Shown: positions 23,850-37,509 of the stretch, piece by piece | How positions within the stretch are numbered: position 1 is the stretch's first letter | Layout: each line of letters starts with the position of its first letter | NCBI GenBank assembly: GCA_949987705.1 | Contig: OX465285.1 | Span: forward strand, 91,087,975-91,151,974 | DNA: 64,000 nt | Origin: Thereva unica | Taxonomy: Eukaryota > Arthropoda > Insecta > Diptera > Therevidae | Direction of reading: 5' to 3' | Position numbers and translations under genes: made by a program | The notes under the pieces: generated by a model | Seen by the model: the letters and a program-made list of their open reading frames with translations, nothing else | Told to the model about the DNA's origin: nothing | The model's database searches: none

Positions 23850-25610
23850 AGTCCAATATCAAATATTTAGCGATGAGATCGTGTTTCTCTACCTGAAAAC
23901 TAAAACAGAACGGCGGTGTGTGATGGCGCAACAACACCACCACCCCAGCATAACAGAGATATGCACCACATTCTCATGGACTCAGCAATCAGGTGAGAAT
24001 CGATCGACACATGGCGACGATGACTTCGGAGGAATCAAAAAAAAAAAAAATGAAAAAAAATGGGAATGAAACGGAATGAAAAAGATGATTGCGAAAAAAA
24101 TAATGGTGATCTTCGCGGCTGCCATGCAGAAGTTCATTGGCTTTTTGTTGTCTAATATGCCCCCAGCTCAGGCCGATCGGCTAGAGGATCGGAGACAGAT
24201 CGTTTGAATCATATACCTATGGTGAGCGTAATGTCATAGACGACATTTGACACCGCCATTATGGCAAAACAAAACAGCAACGAGGTAAGAATGAGGAGCA
24301 AAAAAATATTGTGGACATGGCGCTGCCGATGCAGATAGAGCTTCCCAGAGATGAGAGGATCTTGTTACCATTCATTTCTCAAGTTCAGTTCACACGCTTT
24401 CTTTTGCTTCGGCTGTACTATGGGGGTATGGTGTAAGATGCATGCGTCTGGGGCTTTTGGTGGAGAGTATAAGGTGTCGTTTAAACGCCCCCCCTTATCG
24501 TTCATTTGCATACCATAAACTACCTGAGGCATTTGTGAGCACCTCTTGGATTGTCCATTACATAAATTTTAAGTGTAGGCCGCCGATGGTTGGTAAGGTA
24601 AGGTAAAAGAGCTGAATATCGCCGCCGCGCCGCGCCGGTAGGTTCTGGCCTATGGCTTTATGTGGCGATCTTCAAGATCGTTGTGGACCTCCAAGTGTGT
24701 GTTCCGTTGTCATTGATCATGTGCGCGGTACGATCGCGCAAGAGCTGGCTCAGATGCTCGGATCATTCAAGGGCCGCGCCATCATGAGATGTGGTTTGTG
24801 TCTTTATTAATTTTTCGTGCGTAAATTAGCATCTTATGTTATTGACGTCGATCGGCGACGAGCAGGGAATCTAGCTGGAGTTTGGGCTAGCGGGGATTTT
24901 TTTTGTTGTTGTTGGTAGTAGACGCCACATAGGATATGAGAAGATGAGTTATTGATCGATTCTTGGGATGAGATAGTGTGGCGTCTTCCTATGTCGGTTT
25001 TGGAACCGGTTTTGTTGTTATGGAATCGTGCGTCTTGATGATACTGAATTGGACACTATAGGATCGGCTTTTTGTATCTACAAGATCAACACCGCATAGC
25101 ACACACTCCTTTGAATATGAGGGGTTTGTTCTTGATTTGTTTGTTGTTGTTATACTTGTAAGATCACATTCAGCTTTGGCGATCTGACAACACTCAAAAC
25201 TCTGATGTATTCAGCTCACATTCAGCAATGACTTTTACTTTTTCGAAGTTCATTTTTTTTTGTAAGAGCTTAACTCTGATTTTTTGTCTTATTTAAATAT
25301 TCTCGAAAAGCTCTCTTAAGTCGCTAAGTTCGACATGTTTCTTGTGGTTATAGCTTGTATGTTAAGATTAAGACCCTCTTTTGGTCTCTCAACTTATTCT
25401 CATATTCTCGCGATCGCTGCTGCTGTTTCGTAATTAGTGGTAGTCCAGGGGTGTTTTGTATATTTTTGGACTTTGGAGGTGTTGTCTTACCGTTCTCCAT
25501 AAAAGTTCCATAAAAATGATGATGACGCATACTTCTTCTATTCAGTTGGACTTTTGGTTCGGTTTTTTGGACGTGTATCTCTCTTCTTGTGTGTGCTCGA
25601 TCGTTCGTGT
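23850..25610. other. GC- and GATC-rich island, possible host regulatory or 5' exon region
   Basis: GATC occurs roughly eighteen times here, usually as CGATC or GATCG, and CpG-rich patches include CGTCCCGCCGCCGCCGTCCG (23824) and CCGCCGCGCCGCGCCGG (24621). Two short ATG frames end at sequences resembling splice donors: one starts at 23923 and meets CAG/GTGAGAAT at about 23991-24000; the other is ATGGCAAAACAAAACAGCAA (24261) followed by CGAG/GTAAGA. No transposon relic is visible. The features suggest a promoter, enhancer or 5' exon, but I cannot identify a gene. Confidence 0.25.
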
Positions 25611-28009
25611 TATTATACTATACATATATTCTCTTATGGAGAACGTGCGGCATTTTGATTTATTACATCCAGTTTTGATGACAGTCTGTTTATTTTTGGT
25701 TAAGAAATTATGAAATGAAAATGATTTTTTGCCATTTCAGGGTCATATTTAACTGCTTTTTGGGTATATTTTTTTGTTTTGTTCATTGCCCTGATGATAT
25801 TTAACACTATTTAAGATACATCAGAGTCATTAATCAGAGTCAGAAATAATAATTCTCATTTAGTTCCGTCAATTGTAATGTCGTGGTTTTTTGTTGATGC
25901 TATTTTGTCTGTGCTTTTTTTTACTATCAGCGCCATATAACCTCAATTTAAACATAGACCAATCGTTTTTTTTTGTCGAGTGAATACTAGGCATAGACCA
26001 ATATATGTTTTTTTTATTAAAACACTAATTTTATTGCTATGCTTGATTATGTGGCATTGATGGTGCACAACATTCATCGTTTATGGACTCAAAAACTCCC
26101 AGAGAATAAACATAGGAGAACAAAAAAATAATGCGAAAGGAGAACGTTTGTTTGCAGGTATACTATAAAAGCAAACCGCCTTATAAAATCTAGAAATTAT
26201 AACATTCTATAGCTACAAATTAATACCTCATTCTGGAGCTATGTTTGTATAGAGATTGTGAAAGATTGTCCAAATAAAATAAAATATAATGAAATTTATG
26301 AGACTACACTCGGGTTCCCACAATACCGAGTGAGAATGGGTGTGTGAGAATGTTTCGGAAACTTTTTAGAATTGTTTAGAAAATCTTCTAAAGTTTAGCC
26401 AAAAAGGAAAAAAAAAGAAAAAAAAAAATAGCCGACACTCTTTGGCTGAAGCTTCCGGCGTGTGTATTAGCATATTCTTTTTTTGGGCAGATATTTATTA
26501 TCAGCTCCTTTTAAAAAATCCAGAATTTTTAACTTTTTTTTTTATTTTTTTTTTATTTTTTGTGTAGTTCAAAAAAATAAAAGGAACAAAAAAATCCGAG
26601 CGTGGGACTTAGTAGAAGAAATGTGCTCTCTTGTTGAGGGTCAGAGTACAAAAATTAGACAAGACTATATATTTTTTGTTAGTGTTGGTTGGATACCCAA
26701 AAGTCCTGATAAAACATAAAGCTTAGCGCTTTGGGGATTTTATATGTCCCCAAAAAAATGTTTTTTTTTGTTAATAAGTCGTTGACATTTAGAGTATTCT
26801 TTTTGCATATTTTTGTGTACGCGCATATCTTATGCTAAGTAAACGGGTTTGTGTAGAGATTTTTTTCTAGATAGTTAGTATAGTATCCATTCTGCAGAAG
26901 ATCCGTTACTGTTTTGTTAGACTGGGAGATAGAGTGCTTTTGCATGGGAGATTTGGAAATTTTTTTTATGGTTTAAATCAAAAGAGTTATGTAAGTAGAG
27001 TGAAAGGACGGATTGTGATATCTAGAGGGGATTAGTAGAAGATTATAATGGGATTGCATAATCAGTTTGATGTCATGAAGGCAATTGTGGTGGTTTTTGA
27101 AACAATTCTTGTAGGTATATTGGGAATTCATTGTTAAGACTAAGGTTATATTTTTTACTTACCATATAAGCCATCTTACTGCTATCCGAATAAAATTTGG
27201 AAGCGCTGATGGATTTTATCTGGAAAAGACAATGGAAAATAAAGTGTTAATTTTATGATATTTTAAAGTATTACTAATCATAAAATGTGCGTCTATTTGA
27301 AATCTTATGAATATCAATCAAAAACAAAGTTCAAAATCGACCCGAGGCAGAAATACTGTGCAAGACAGAGACTTGGTGCGAGAACAAAAATTCAACGTAA
27401 ATCAGTTAAAACTTTTCGTGGAAACTCAAACAAGACAATTAGTTGCTGATCAAAAAATTCCTACGACAAAATCATACCACGTGCAGCCAAAGAAAATAGA
27501 AAATAGCGGGATTTTATCCTAGATGGTTCAGGCGGTGAAGGCAAAATATTACTTATCAATTTGATTTTGGCGTCATTCAGCACTTAAGTTCCCATTGAAT
27601 TTGAACCAGATAGAAACACCATCACTAATAACTTGCGTATTGCCACCGTCCTTAAAAGGTGCAAAATTATAATTTGAGACGAGTGCACCATGGCCCATAA
27701 AAAATCGCTCGAAACGCTTGACAGGGCTTTGTGAAATTTCCGAGGAAAAACCAACCGATGGGAGGTTCTCTGACACTACTACAGGGGGTTTTCGGATTTT
27801 AAATAACGGAGTGACACTTTTTTTTTCGAATGTACTTTCGTGGTGGGATTTGAGACTCTCACTGCCCATGGAAAAAGCGATTTTGAGATTCCCAATTGTT
27901 TTGGCGCACGCCATACACGGTTTATGGACGCAGCGTGGCACACCGGGTTTCAGCTAATATATTCAATAAATTAGGCAATGTAAAGGAAGAATTAAAATCA
28001 TTCAAATTG
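25611..28009. other. Unassigned AT-rich DNA
   Basis: Poly-A and poly-T runs are common (26405-26430, 26530-26560). The 122-codon minus frame at 27573-27941 and the 79-codon plus frame opposite it have no motif I recognise. Confidence 0.4.
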
Positions 28010-28240
28010 GGAGTTACAAGTGGAGAACCGCCGTCTTTTTTTCCAAAATTTAAGCAAATCGTGCAGATATCTGTGGGTCCTTAGCCAAAAACTATGTCTT
28101 CGATATACACGACAATCACAAGGCCTATGGTAGCATGCGGGGCTTTAGTGTGGTTGCATAGAACGTTACTTGAAGATGTGGCACGCTGTGAGGCCAGCAT
28201 GGCAGTACCGGACTACCAAAATAACAAGGAGGAGTACCGT
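28010..28240 (+). pseudogene. I-superfamily-like LINE RT scrap
   Basis: Between about 28070 and 28170 the plus strand reads VGP, a stop, then PKTMSSIYTTITRPMVACGA continuing LVWLHRTLLEDVARCEA. This corresponds to the thumb block WGLxPKxxxWIYTxIxRPxxxYGxLVWW of LOA/I/R1-like LINEs. Only this segment survives, with no palm motifs around it. Confidence 0.6.
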
Positions 28241-31200
28241 CCGCTAGTTGAAGATCCGACGTAAGGAGAAGTTTATTTACGGATTTAAAGTTTAGTCATG
28301 AGATACCTTGTTCGGGTTACCCTTGACTTTATTAATGGACGCTGTGCCTTAAATTAAGACGTTTGGTGGCGGATCGGAGACTTAACTTCCTAAGGAGGAT
28401 GAGTTAGCCCATCGTGTCCTCTGGATCTCGCGGTAGCAAACAGTAAGATTTTTTTAACTTTGCTTGGAAGACAAGTCTGAACGACAATTCACTGGTAAAA
28501 TTTCTCAATCTGTTGAACAGATTGGACAAGTTTGAGGTATCGGTGCTCTGCACTCTAGGACCATTCAATAAGAAGAATAAGGATCTGTATCAGAAAAATG
28601 AGATTCCTGTATTCATATCAAGATCGTAGAAACATTTGTGCTCAATCTTAATTTTGTCACTCTCTTTTTACTTCATCTGAACTATGTCAGCACTAATAGC
28701 ATGGAGTTTAGCAGCGTAACATACTCTTTCTTGCAGATATCTAGTACAAGTAGACTAGATTTACAAAAGTGGGGCATGCTATGATTCAGATGTTTGGGTA
28801 GACAGTCTATAACGTCCATAGTAGACCGTTTGTCTTCTTAAATTTGGCTGAGTTCTAGATACTTAGTTGTTGTTAGTTATTATTGATCATTGACTCCCTG
28901 ATTTTGGAGAGAGTAGACGTAATCGCTATTGGCTAGTAGTTAAGTTGTACAAGTCGTTCGTTTTCAGTACCTATATTATTTTCAGGAAAAGTATGAAAAG
29001 GTAAAGAGTTTGCATAGAGGTTAAGCGATAAGTGGGACTCATTTCTTTGCGATTCTAGAGGGTAGTTGACTCAGGGCTTTCTCCGGCATATTTTCTTTGG
29101 GTCTTGCAGTCAAAATAGGCAGCTTCCATAGACAATACCAAATCAAACCAAATATCATTTTCACGTATCTTATCAACTTAACATTAAAATTGCAATTTTA
29201 TATCATTTTAGATTTTAGATAAAAGTCAATGACTGTTTCTTTGATTTCCTATTTGATATGGGAATAATTAATTTTTACAAATTGATAATATATTCTACAA
29301 AAAAACATTTTCAATCAATTCCATTAAAAACTACCACTTTAAGAGCAAATAAATGTACAGCTAAACTATATTAACAAAATTTCCAAATCATCCTCAGGTG
29401 TGGAAAAGAAGTAAAGGTAATATAATTTCCACAATCACCAATCATCACATTTAATTGATCCAATAAAAGTGCTTCAAACTCGCCTCTATAAAATCCCTAC
29501 AGCCCCGTGAATTAGGTTGAAGCACCGCCATTACGAAGCACACATGTAGATCCTTCTTGTACTGCCATTTCTTATCTTAAGCCGTTCACAGCTTTCATCT
29601 TCACACAAATTCACAATAAGACCTTTCGCGCAGTCGCAGAGGACCGAGTCAGATCTTAAGAGCGACTTAACAGTCCGTTATAATACACTCAATCCGCTCG
29701 CGAAAAAACGACTCAACTGCGGATAAATTCCCCCAGATAGCGGATTACCGCGCGCAGAATGGGATTAAGCCAATTATTTCATAAGAAAAGCACTTCTATG
29801 CTCTGTTTATTTTTTTTTTCATTTGTTTCGAGGTTTTAATGTTGCAGAAACATAAAGCGGTCTTCGAATCGAAACACAGTTCTTAACTGTTCCCGAGCAA
29901 CGTGAAACACACACCGGAATGGACCTAGTGCAGTATCTTCAATGGTGTTAAAAACGCGATATTTTTAATGAGATTTTGATTGAAATATTCACACGCTTTA
30001 TTGGCTCAAGTAAGTTGCTAGAGTGCTCTTCTAGCCCCGCACTAGACTCTAGTCTAGCAATAATTATTTTCGCTACAAAATTAAAAGAATGGAACGTACA
30101 AGAAACGGCACAGACCGAGATAATTAGTTCTGCTTTTTTAGTGCTGCCGCGGCAGCGCTGCATTTTTGCATTTTAATGATGATTTTCTGCAAATTTATGC
30201 ACATTTTATTTCAGTTGCTAAAAGTACAGTTTTGAGAAAAATTTATTACGCAGAAAATTTCTTGTTGCAAGTTGGTGCATATATTTTACGGCCATTGTGC
30301 CTGGTGGCAGCCATGTATAAATCTCCTGCTTTAACAGAAACGATTTTTGTTTTGCTCAACAGAAAAGAACCAAAAATCAATGAAGACAAATAAAATCGTG
30401 TCCATCGGATCCAATTTAGGCATCGAAGGCTCTTAATGATGGCAGATCGTAAACAATAATAATCAGATTGATGATGATGACTGGATTTCATAAATGTACG
30501 AAGAGGAATATTTCTTGTAAATCTTTTATCAAGATTAACAAATATGGGACCAGGCATTTTACGCGGAACGATGGCCAACGTATTTTTAACTATCTGCCGC
30601 CAAATATGGTGTGGGTTTTATGTTTACATGCAGGTTATAATCTTGCGACTAATATGCATTGGAATTACGAAGAAAATGAAGTTTTGACTTGTAACTTTGA
30701 TCTTTGTTATATAAAATTTAAGACAATATTTTTAAATATTTTTTAAAGAAGATCGAAGGAATAAAATAATTCGATGTTTATTTGAATCTTTTTTCCTTCT
30801 ATTTATTTATTACTTCACTAACTATACAGACAGTTTGGTTTTTACATTTGCCTTATTACTTTTTTCAATTCGTTAAGGTTCAAGTATCTTGCGATATCTA
30901 GCTAGGCTCAGCACTAATCAAGATTGACGAGCTATGTTCAAGAAGGCACTATGTTTGTTCGATATTCCGCATTCGGTTAGAACTACCTATATTTGAAGAA
31001 GGGCTTGATCATAAGCTTGAAATAGGCTGAGAAGATGGGCAGTATCCAGAAAATGATCAACCATCTTATTTTTCTTAGTTCAAGAGGTATCAATGCCAAA
31101 AACATTGGACTACAACCCTTAAACCACAGATTTGCAAGGCAGATCACTTTTCTTGTTGAAGTGGAAGCCCGAAACTTACAAATCAGCCTTTGAACTCGAG

Positions 31201-32907
31201 AAGCTTAAGCGGAACCCTTGAACTACTAGCCCGATATGTGGTAATCATCTTAGTGCAATGTATAGTCAAACTGGTTGCAATGTCGCAAAATCAAGATCTT
31301 CAATAGTAGCCAGCTGCGGCAAACACGCAAGGTTCGGGTTTAGTGGGAGACAGCCTCGTCTGCGTGTTATGTCTCCTGAAACAAGTAAATTTTGCTAACT
31401 GACAGAAAAATTCTGTGACGCCAATAGAATGAGACTATGAGGTGAGCTAAGACGTGTACTGCTGGGTGAAGAGTACAAAACTGAGAACTGTGGTACCTTT
31501 GGTTAAGCCGGCGAGATGGCCTAGGGCTACTCAGACGCAATAGTCTGCCATGTCGTTCAGCTCAATGTTTAATGTATAAGCTAAGGTACAAAAGTTTGGA
31601 TAACGATTTCTGGCTTGAGCTTGTCTGTTCGATTTAAATTGTGTGCAATAATGGGAGCCCTTATGTTCTTTACCACGAGATAGTAGCGAAGAATGATTCT
31701 TCATAGAAGGCAATTTAGGGCGCATGTCCAGTAATCAAAGCAACTAGTATCCTGAAATCTTTTCCACTACGAGAAGGCCACTAAGAAAAATTAATTACAG
31801 TCAAACAAAGCATAAACCTCGAGTGAGAAGTAGGATTTATCAGTGTCTGATCGTTAAAAGTTCTCTTAACCGAGCTGATAAGACCCTTAATAACCGTTTC
31901 TGGACCAAGTAATACAGTTTCAAGGCTTTCTCTAAATAGGGTATTCGTCTTTCACACCCGACCAAACCACTACACAATCAAAGAACACGAGTTGTGGCAA
32001 TAAAACAACGCACCAAGCACTCACAGTCACACTAGAGGCAGCCCTTCACCTACCCACCTATCTACAAGTGCACCCATTCGTATGGGCAAGCAAAAATAGT
32101 ATAGATCTTTGCTCGAAACATATGTAGTATCTGCGTTATGGTCATCCTAAGCTAATTCATCTACTTGAGACCTTTGCCTTATATTATGACACCCATAACT
32201 GCTTCAGCCTTAGTGATATTGATACATTAGAGAATACTCAATATATTCTTTTTTATATCTTCGTGGAAATGGGTTTAAAATATAAGATCTTCATGGGCCT
32301 ACAATCCAGAAGTAGTCCAGCTCTCGGAAACTTTTCTATAAAACCAAGATTTTTAGAATGTCTCTTGCGAGCCCAATCTAACACGTCCTACGTCGTTACG
32401 ACGAAAAATGGATTGAGGAAAAATAATGTTCCAAATTTGGTAATGCAGGCGTTTTTTAACAAAACCTACATCAAATTGAACTAGATGAAGAACCGATTGA
32501 ATCACTCAAAGATTTCATTCAAAAAACGTTATGATCTGCATTTGGTAAAACTGGAAGAACTTTGAACTGGAAATACTACGTCAAGACAATTAGTTAACTG
32601 AGACTTAGCAAGTTCGCCTTATTTACTTAACAGAAATGGTCAAATTGATAAAGCTAAATAATCCTGGCTCTCAGAAAAGTGCAAAGCCCCAAAAAATACA
32701 TATCCTTGAACCTCTCTTCCACAATCGTCAGCAACCTTGAGAACAAGCTGGTACTGCCTGCGCCATAGCCTTTGTCAGCTAGTTCAAATAACGATAGCAG
32801 TGGTTTTCCGTACAAAAAGTGCTGAAAAGTGTTTTTTAAATGTAATCTTATCCCTTTATCTCAAAAAATATATAGGAATTAAACTGTATCACCTTCTTCA
32901 TAAAATA
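28241..32907. other. Unassigned DNA, no gene recognised
   Basis: Frames at 29948-30163, 30246-30578, 30468-30746, 31531-31725 and 32263-32484 have no recognisable domains. A block near 31295-31320 (CTTCAATAGTAGCCAGCTG) resembles one at 13985 and may be a shared repeat fragment. The stretch 29560-29770 is GC-richer but otherwise featureless. Confidence 0.4.
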
Positions 32908-33365
32908 AGGGTGACTTCGTAAATACCAATAAACTGTGTCAAAAAACAGTATTAATGCAGTCAAGTCAAAGTTCAGTAAAAGCCTAGACAAAGTTGTGCA
33001 GTTTTAAATTTGACATTTATGAAGTGTACTTTTTTTACTTTTTTACAAAATGGATAAAAAAGTTATTCTAATCAGCTCTACAGCTGCAGAAAACATTAAG
33101 TGGCCTACAAATACAAGACAGGTCATGGAGGAATTTTTCAATTTACGTAAAACGCCTTTTCCTTTTGTCATTTTGCGTTTATTCCGCGCACTTTGCCGAT
33201 TTTTTACACTTTGCATCATAGCTATTCATGATGCCGAAATTCCCATTTCAATGCAAAGTTTTGGCGTTTACGATGCAATTATGAATACACTGCTTTAAAA
33301 CTGTGACATTTATGAAGTCTTGACTTAAACCGACTGCTTAAATTTTACATTTACGAAGTCACCTG
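32908..33365. mobile_element. TA-flanked inverted-repeat element (Tc1/mariner-like MITE)
   Basis: The left end is AGGGTGACTTCGTAAAT and the reverse-complemented right end is CAGGTGACTTCGTAAAT, differing at two positions. TA lies outside both ends (32906-32907 and 33366-33367). A second motif, GACATTTATGAAGT, occurs near both ends in direct orientation. An 82-codon plus frame at 33050-33298 begins MDKKVILISSTAAENIKWPT but shows no transposase motif I can name, so the element is called non-autonomous. Confidence 0.65.
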
Positions 33366-36300
33366 TAACAATTTTCGACTCGCTCACAGCTGTGACGTCA
33401 CAAAAGCTTATAGAGGCTTTTTAAATGGCTGGTGTCTTTACTAAAGCTTTTGTTTAGAATGCTGATAATAAAGATTTATTTCGAAATTTTTGATTGTTTA
33501 CGATTTTTTTTTAAATTAATTTTTTAAATTTGTTTTAAATTTTTGATTAGTAATTCGTGTTTGGTTGGGTCATTGTTTTTGATTTTTAAAGTTTATTACG
33601 AAAGTGATCATTGTTATAAAAAAACGGTGCTCCTTTTCATTTGAATATTCTAAAACAATTCCAAAGTATATTTTTGTATAAATTCTAATTAAAAGTCTTC
33701 GACTGTATGAGGTGGAACAAGCCTGCAATAGAGGACCCCAATTTTGGTTTCATAACACACCAGATATACCAAAACCAAATATTCCAAAATAGAAGCGCAA
33801 ACTTTTGTTCGAAATAATGAGATGTGTCGAATCTAACTTTGAATAAAATACATCTTCCTATTAAAATCATCACACTACACCATAAAAAGTGAGAGTGCTA
33901 ATGTATAATTAACACAAAAGTGCTAATTACCAACAAACGTGACATATTGAGGTGAGTATGAAAGCGTGAATAAGCACTCCGCAATGTGACGTGACTTCAA
34001 TTATAATAAATCATCATTACCGATGATTTGATATTATTGGAATTATTTTTTTCTTCTATCTTGATTAGTTCGATCGCATCTGATTCGTTTTGTAGTTGTA
34101 GCTCTTAGAAAAGTATAAGGTTGAGATCATTTTTAAGTATGGGTTTTGAAGTATTGGAAGTCATGATCAGTGATCGTGGTTAACATGATTTTTGAAAGGC
34201 TATTCTATGGAAATGAGGAATTTGATATGTTTTGATTTTGTTTAGGATTGTTGTGATGGTTTTGTAGATTGGGAATGGAGGTTTGTAGATCGTGAAGAAC
34301 ATTTGAGTAAGATTGAAGTATGTATCAAGGTTGAGTTTTGATGTTAAAAAATCTTAAACTAGATATGATGTAACTTTTACATTTCCAAAACTACTCGAAA
34401 TGTAGTGTCAGTGTCAATCAAGCACGAAATATGCATGTCTAAGTTGTTCAGTCTGCAGGTATTATAGAAGATACATATATGCTCCAAAAACCAATGATCA
34501 TTAGCATTTCAGAATCTTCATCTGCAGAGTCTTTCTCACGAATGTAAGAGTTTAAACACACGGATTATATCCTGTGTCATTACTAATGCAATTGTATCTG
34601 ACTTTTTACATTCCCAAAACTGAATTAAGTTTCTCACGTTTCACGACTCATGTTATTTTTTATAATGTCGGATGCGCGTGCGTTGATTACTTCAATTGCA
34701 AATTCGATGACTAATTATTTCGGTGTGAGTGAAGCCAAAATCCGGCCCAACCTTCTTCGCCCCAATAGCAAGGAAATTGATTCTTAAGTACAAGAACTCT
34801 CCATTAAGCCCCTCCATTGGCTCTCAGGTGAAGGCTTATTCCCTCAGCAATCAAGACCGACCTGCAATCTCACCTTGGTTTCGTCTTGGTTTTTGCAGCA
34901 CTGTTGTGTCAGTGTCTTTTTTATTTTTGTCTTTTTACTTCGGTCTACTCAAGCCACTTTTGTATGCATTTTGCAATAAAGTCAAGCAATGAGGCTTTAA
35001 GTCTTGTGCTGTTCTTTTTTTGTGTGTTTTGTTTGTGCTCTTTAAAGGCCTGAAGGTGAATTAAAGCCTCCAGCAAGGGGGGCTCGAAAGATCTCTTGGT
35101 GAATGGTGTTGTATGTACAAAAAGCCAAACAATGTCGATCTTCGTATCAAATATCATCAACTTGTGGTTACGTTTCTCACTTCCTTTTCTCCTTGATCAC
35201 AGGATACTACTCGGGCCCTCCGCGCGCACCTTTGTGCAGCCCGCAGACATCCTCGCATTAACCCGTTCTACGGCAGAGATATCAGCGGTGATGGATGTTG
35301 AAATCAAGCAAATAGCTTCTGCTGTGATTGGGGGCTTATTTCCTGGGAAGACGGCAATCCTGGTCATGTCAGTGTTGGCGACTTGTGTACCTTTTGTGTA
35401 CTTTTGCTTGTTCAATTGCTTTATTTAATATCATTTCTAGCACTTGACTGTATTCCTCTCGGCATTGTATATAGTATGACTTTTTTTTATATAAAAAGTT
35501 CTTAATACCAAAAAAAGAAAAGTCAATTCCGGTTTCTTCCCGAAGAGGATACGTTTTTTATTCTCTTCAATTGTATCAAGTCCAACAACAGCACAAACAC
35601 TGATAACTTTGAGGTCTTCAAACGACTTGGCAGGGTTGAATGGCAGATGCAGATGATCTCGGGATGCGAAACTGATGTTTCAATTCTTTTCAAATCCATT
35701 CAATTTCTTTTGAGTTGATTAAGATCGAATTGATACGATTTTATTATGTCTTTGTCTGCCATAAAAGGAGAACCACATTAACCCAACCGATTGAGAACAA
35801 AATTGGAAACGATTTTTTTTGTTTCGTTTTTTTTTTATTTGTGGGCATTGCATAATTTGAAAGGTGGCAAAAGAATTGCTTGTGGCGATTTATTATGCAC
35901 TGGAAACGCCTTAATATTTGGATAAAGTGTAACCCACGATTTCCTTCTTTATTTTTCAATGTGTTTTCTTCTTTGGGTTCTGATAAATTTGAGATGAGGA
36001 ATTCGTAATTTGGTATCAGCAATAAAAAAATTAGTTTTTCTTAAACATGGGAGTCAGTTTTAAGTTTAAACTCTTGGTCGCTTCTTGACAACTCTAAACT
36101 CAACTCTTATCCTCGTATTTTTCTGGAACTCCTAAATTATCCTAGAAAATCATATCCTTGCCTATTCTTTCAAAGTTTTAATTCGTCGATGATTATAAAC
36201 GATATTTTTTACCCTTTATCTTGCGATCAGCATATCTGGCTGTCCAATCATCTCTTCACAATGCATCTTCAAGACTCCCTACGACCTTCAATCTTCTTAG

Positions 36301-37509
36301 TCTACACCGCGAATCAATCTTCATCTATCTTGAAACTTTAATTTACAACGTCCTCATTTGTGATTGGTTTGTCTGCGTTCCAATCGAAATACCTGCAGAA
36401 AAGTGACTGTCTTTAAAGTTCTGTAGTTAATAACTTATTTGAATGTCAGGCGATCTCTGGAACAATGGGTTATTAGCAATGTTAAATATCACTGGGGTTT
36501 ATTGAGCGGCTTATAAAACGGGAGTAATTTGATCGGCAGTAAGTGGAGGAAGCATAAATCGGACAGTAATTATTATCGTTGCTTAAGCCTTGTTTGTAAT
36601 ATAATAGGTGGTGATCTGGTCCAGGTCTGATCCTGGTGAATGCTGGAGATGGTGCATGCTGGGCTTTGGTCTATTTGTAGTGGAGAGATGATTTAGTGTT
36701 TTGTAAATTTGTTTTATTTAATTTCTTATTAGTTTTAAGTTTTTTTTTATAATAATCACTTTTAAATGTGCTTTTTATGGCAATTATCACGAAAATCTCC
36801 ATTTCTCGAACTCCCTGTATTATGTGGAAGAATAGAGGTGCGGTAAAACTCCTTTGTATTTCTGCTGATTTTATCATAGTATCAAATCTAATGGCAAGAT
36901 CTAGTCCGAAAGAAAATGACGAAAAGCCATCGCGATCGTCAACATATGGTGTTTACTCAATCGTATGCCAGCTAGTACCACCGAGAGACATGCTGATATC
37001 GGTGTTCGAACAAGAGACGGCTTCCTCTCTTAGGCTTATAAAAGATGGAGATCGTTGTAAAGAAAGAGTGAAGGCACACAAACGGAGCGAAGATTGAAAA
37101 GATCAATGATCATTTCACTGAGGAGAATCGGACCTCAACCTCTAGGATGGTAGTCGGACCTATTAACCCCTACATCTACATCTCAATCTTTCAAGGTATC
37201 AAAAAATCAGTGTAAGATCGACTGTGCCCACCAATTAACAGTACTGGGGGAACACTCTATTCAGCCAGTCAGAAACATTTACTCTGCTTTTTCGTAATTG
37301 ATATACCAGGTTAGCAGTGCTCTGGGTGCTACTTTGAATTCCATGATCACTTAATGGCACTGATCGAACATTCCAAGATCACTAAAATCATTTTTTAGAA
37401 CTCCAGTTATCTTCTTTGAATTGTGCACTTTACCTCGTCATATTTCTGTGTTTTTATGTGAATTTTGTATGCAGCATTTCGGGCATTATTTGGGATTACA
37501 TATTTCAAA
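33366..37509. other. Unassigned DNA, no gene recognised
   Basis: The frames at 34729-34992 and 35096-35428 plus are open for 87 and 110 codons, and the opposite strand is open over 35197-35415. I could not assign either. GATC motifs recur at 34060-34320. No element ends were seen. Confidence 0.4.

Noticed and set aside
27573..27941. 122-codon minus-strand frame
   Set aside because: It has no motif I recognise and overlaps an open plus frame. Length alone is not evidence in this composition.
35096..35428. 110-codon plus-strand frame
   Set aside because: The opposite strand is also open over most of it, there is no recognisable domain, and it has no splice or element context.
36671..37097. 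Overlapping 68- and 109-codon frames on opposite strands
   Set aside because: Neither has a domain, and composition explains them.
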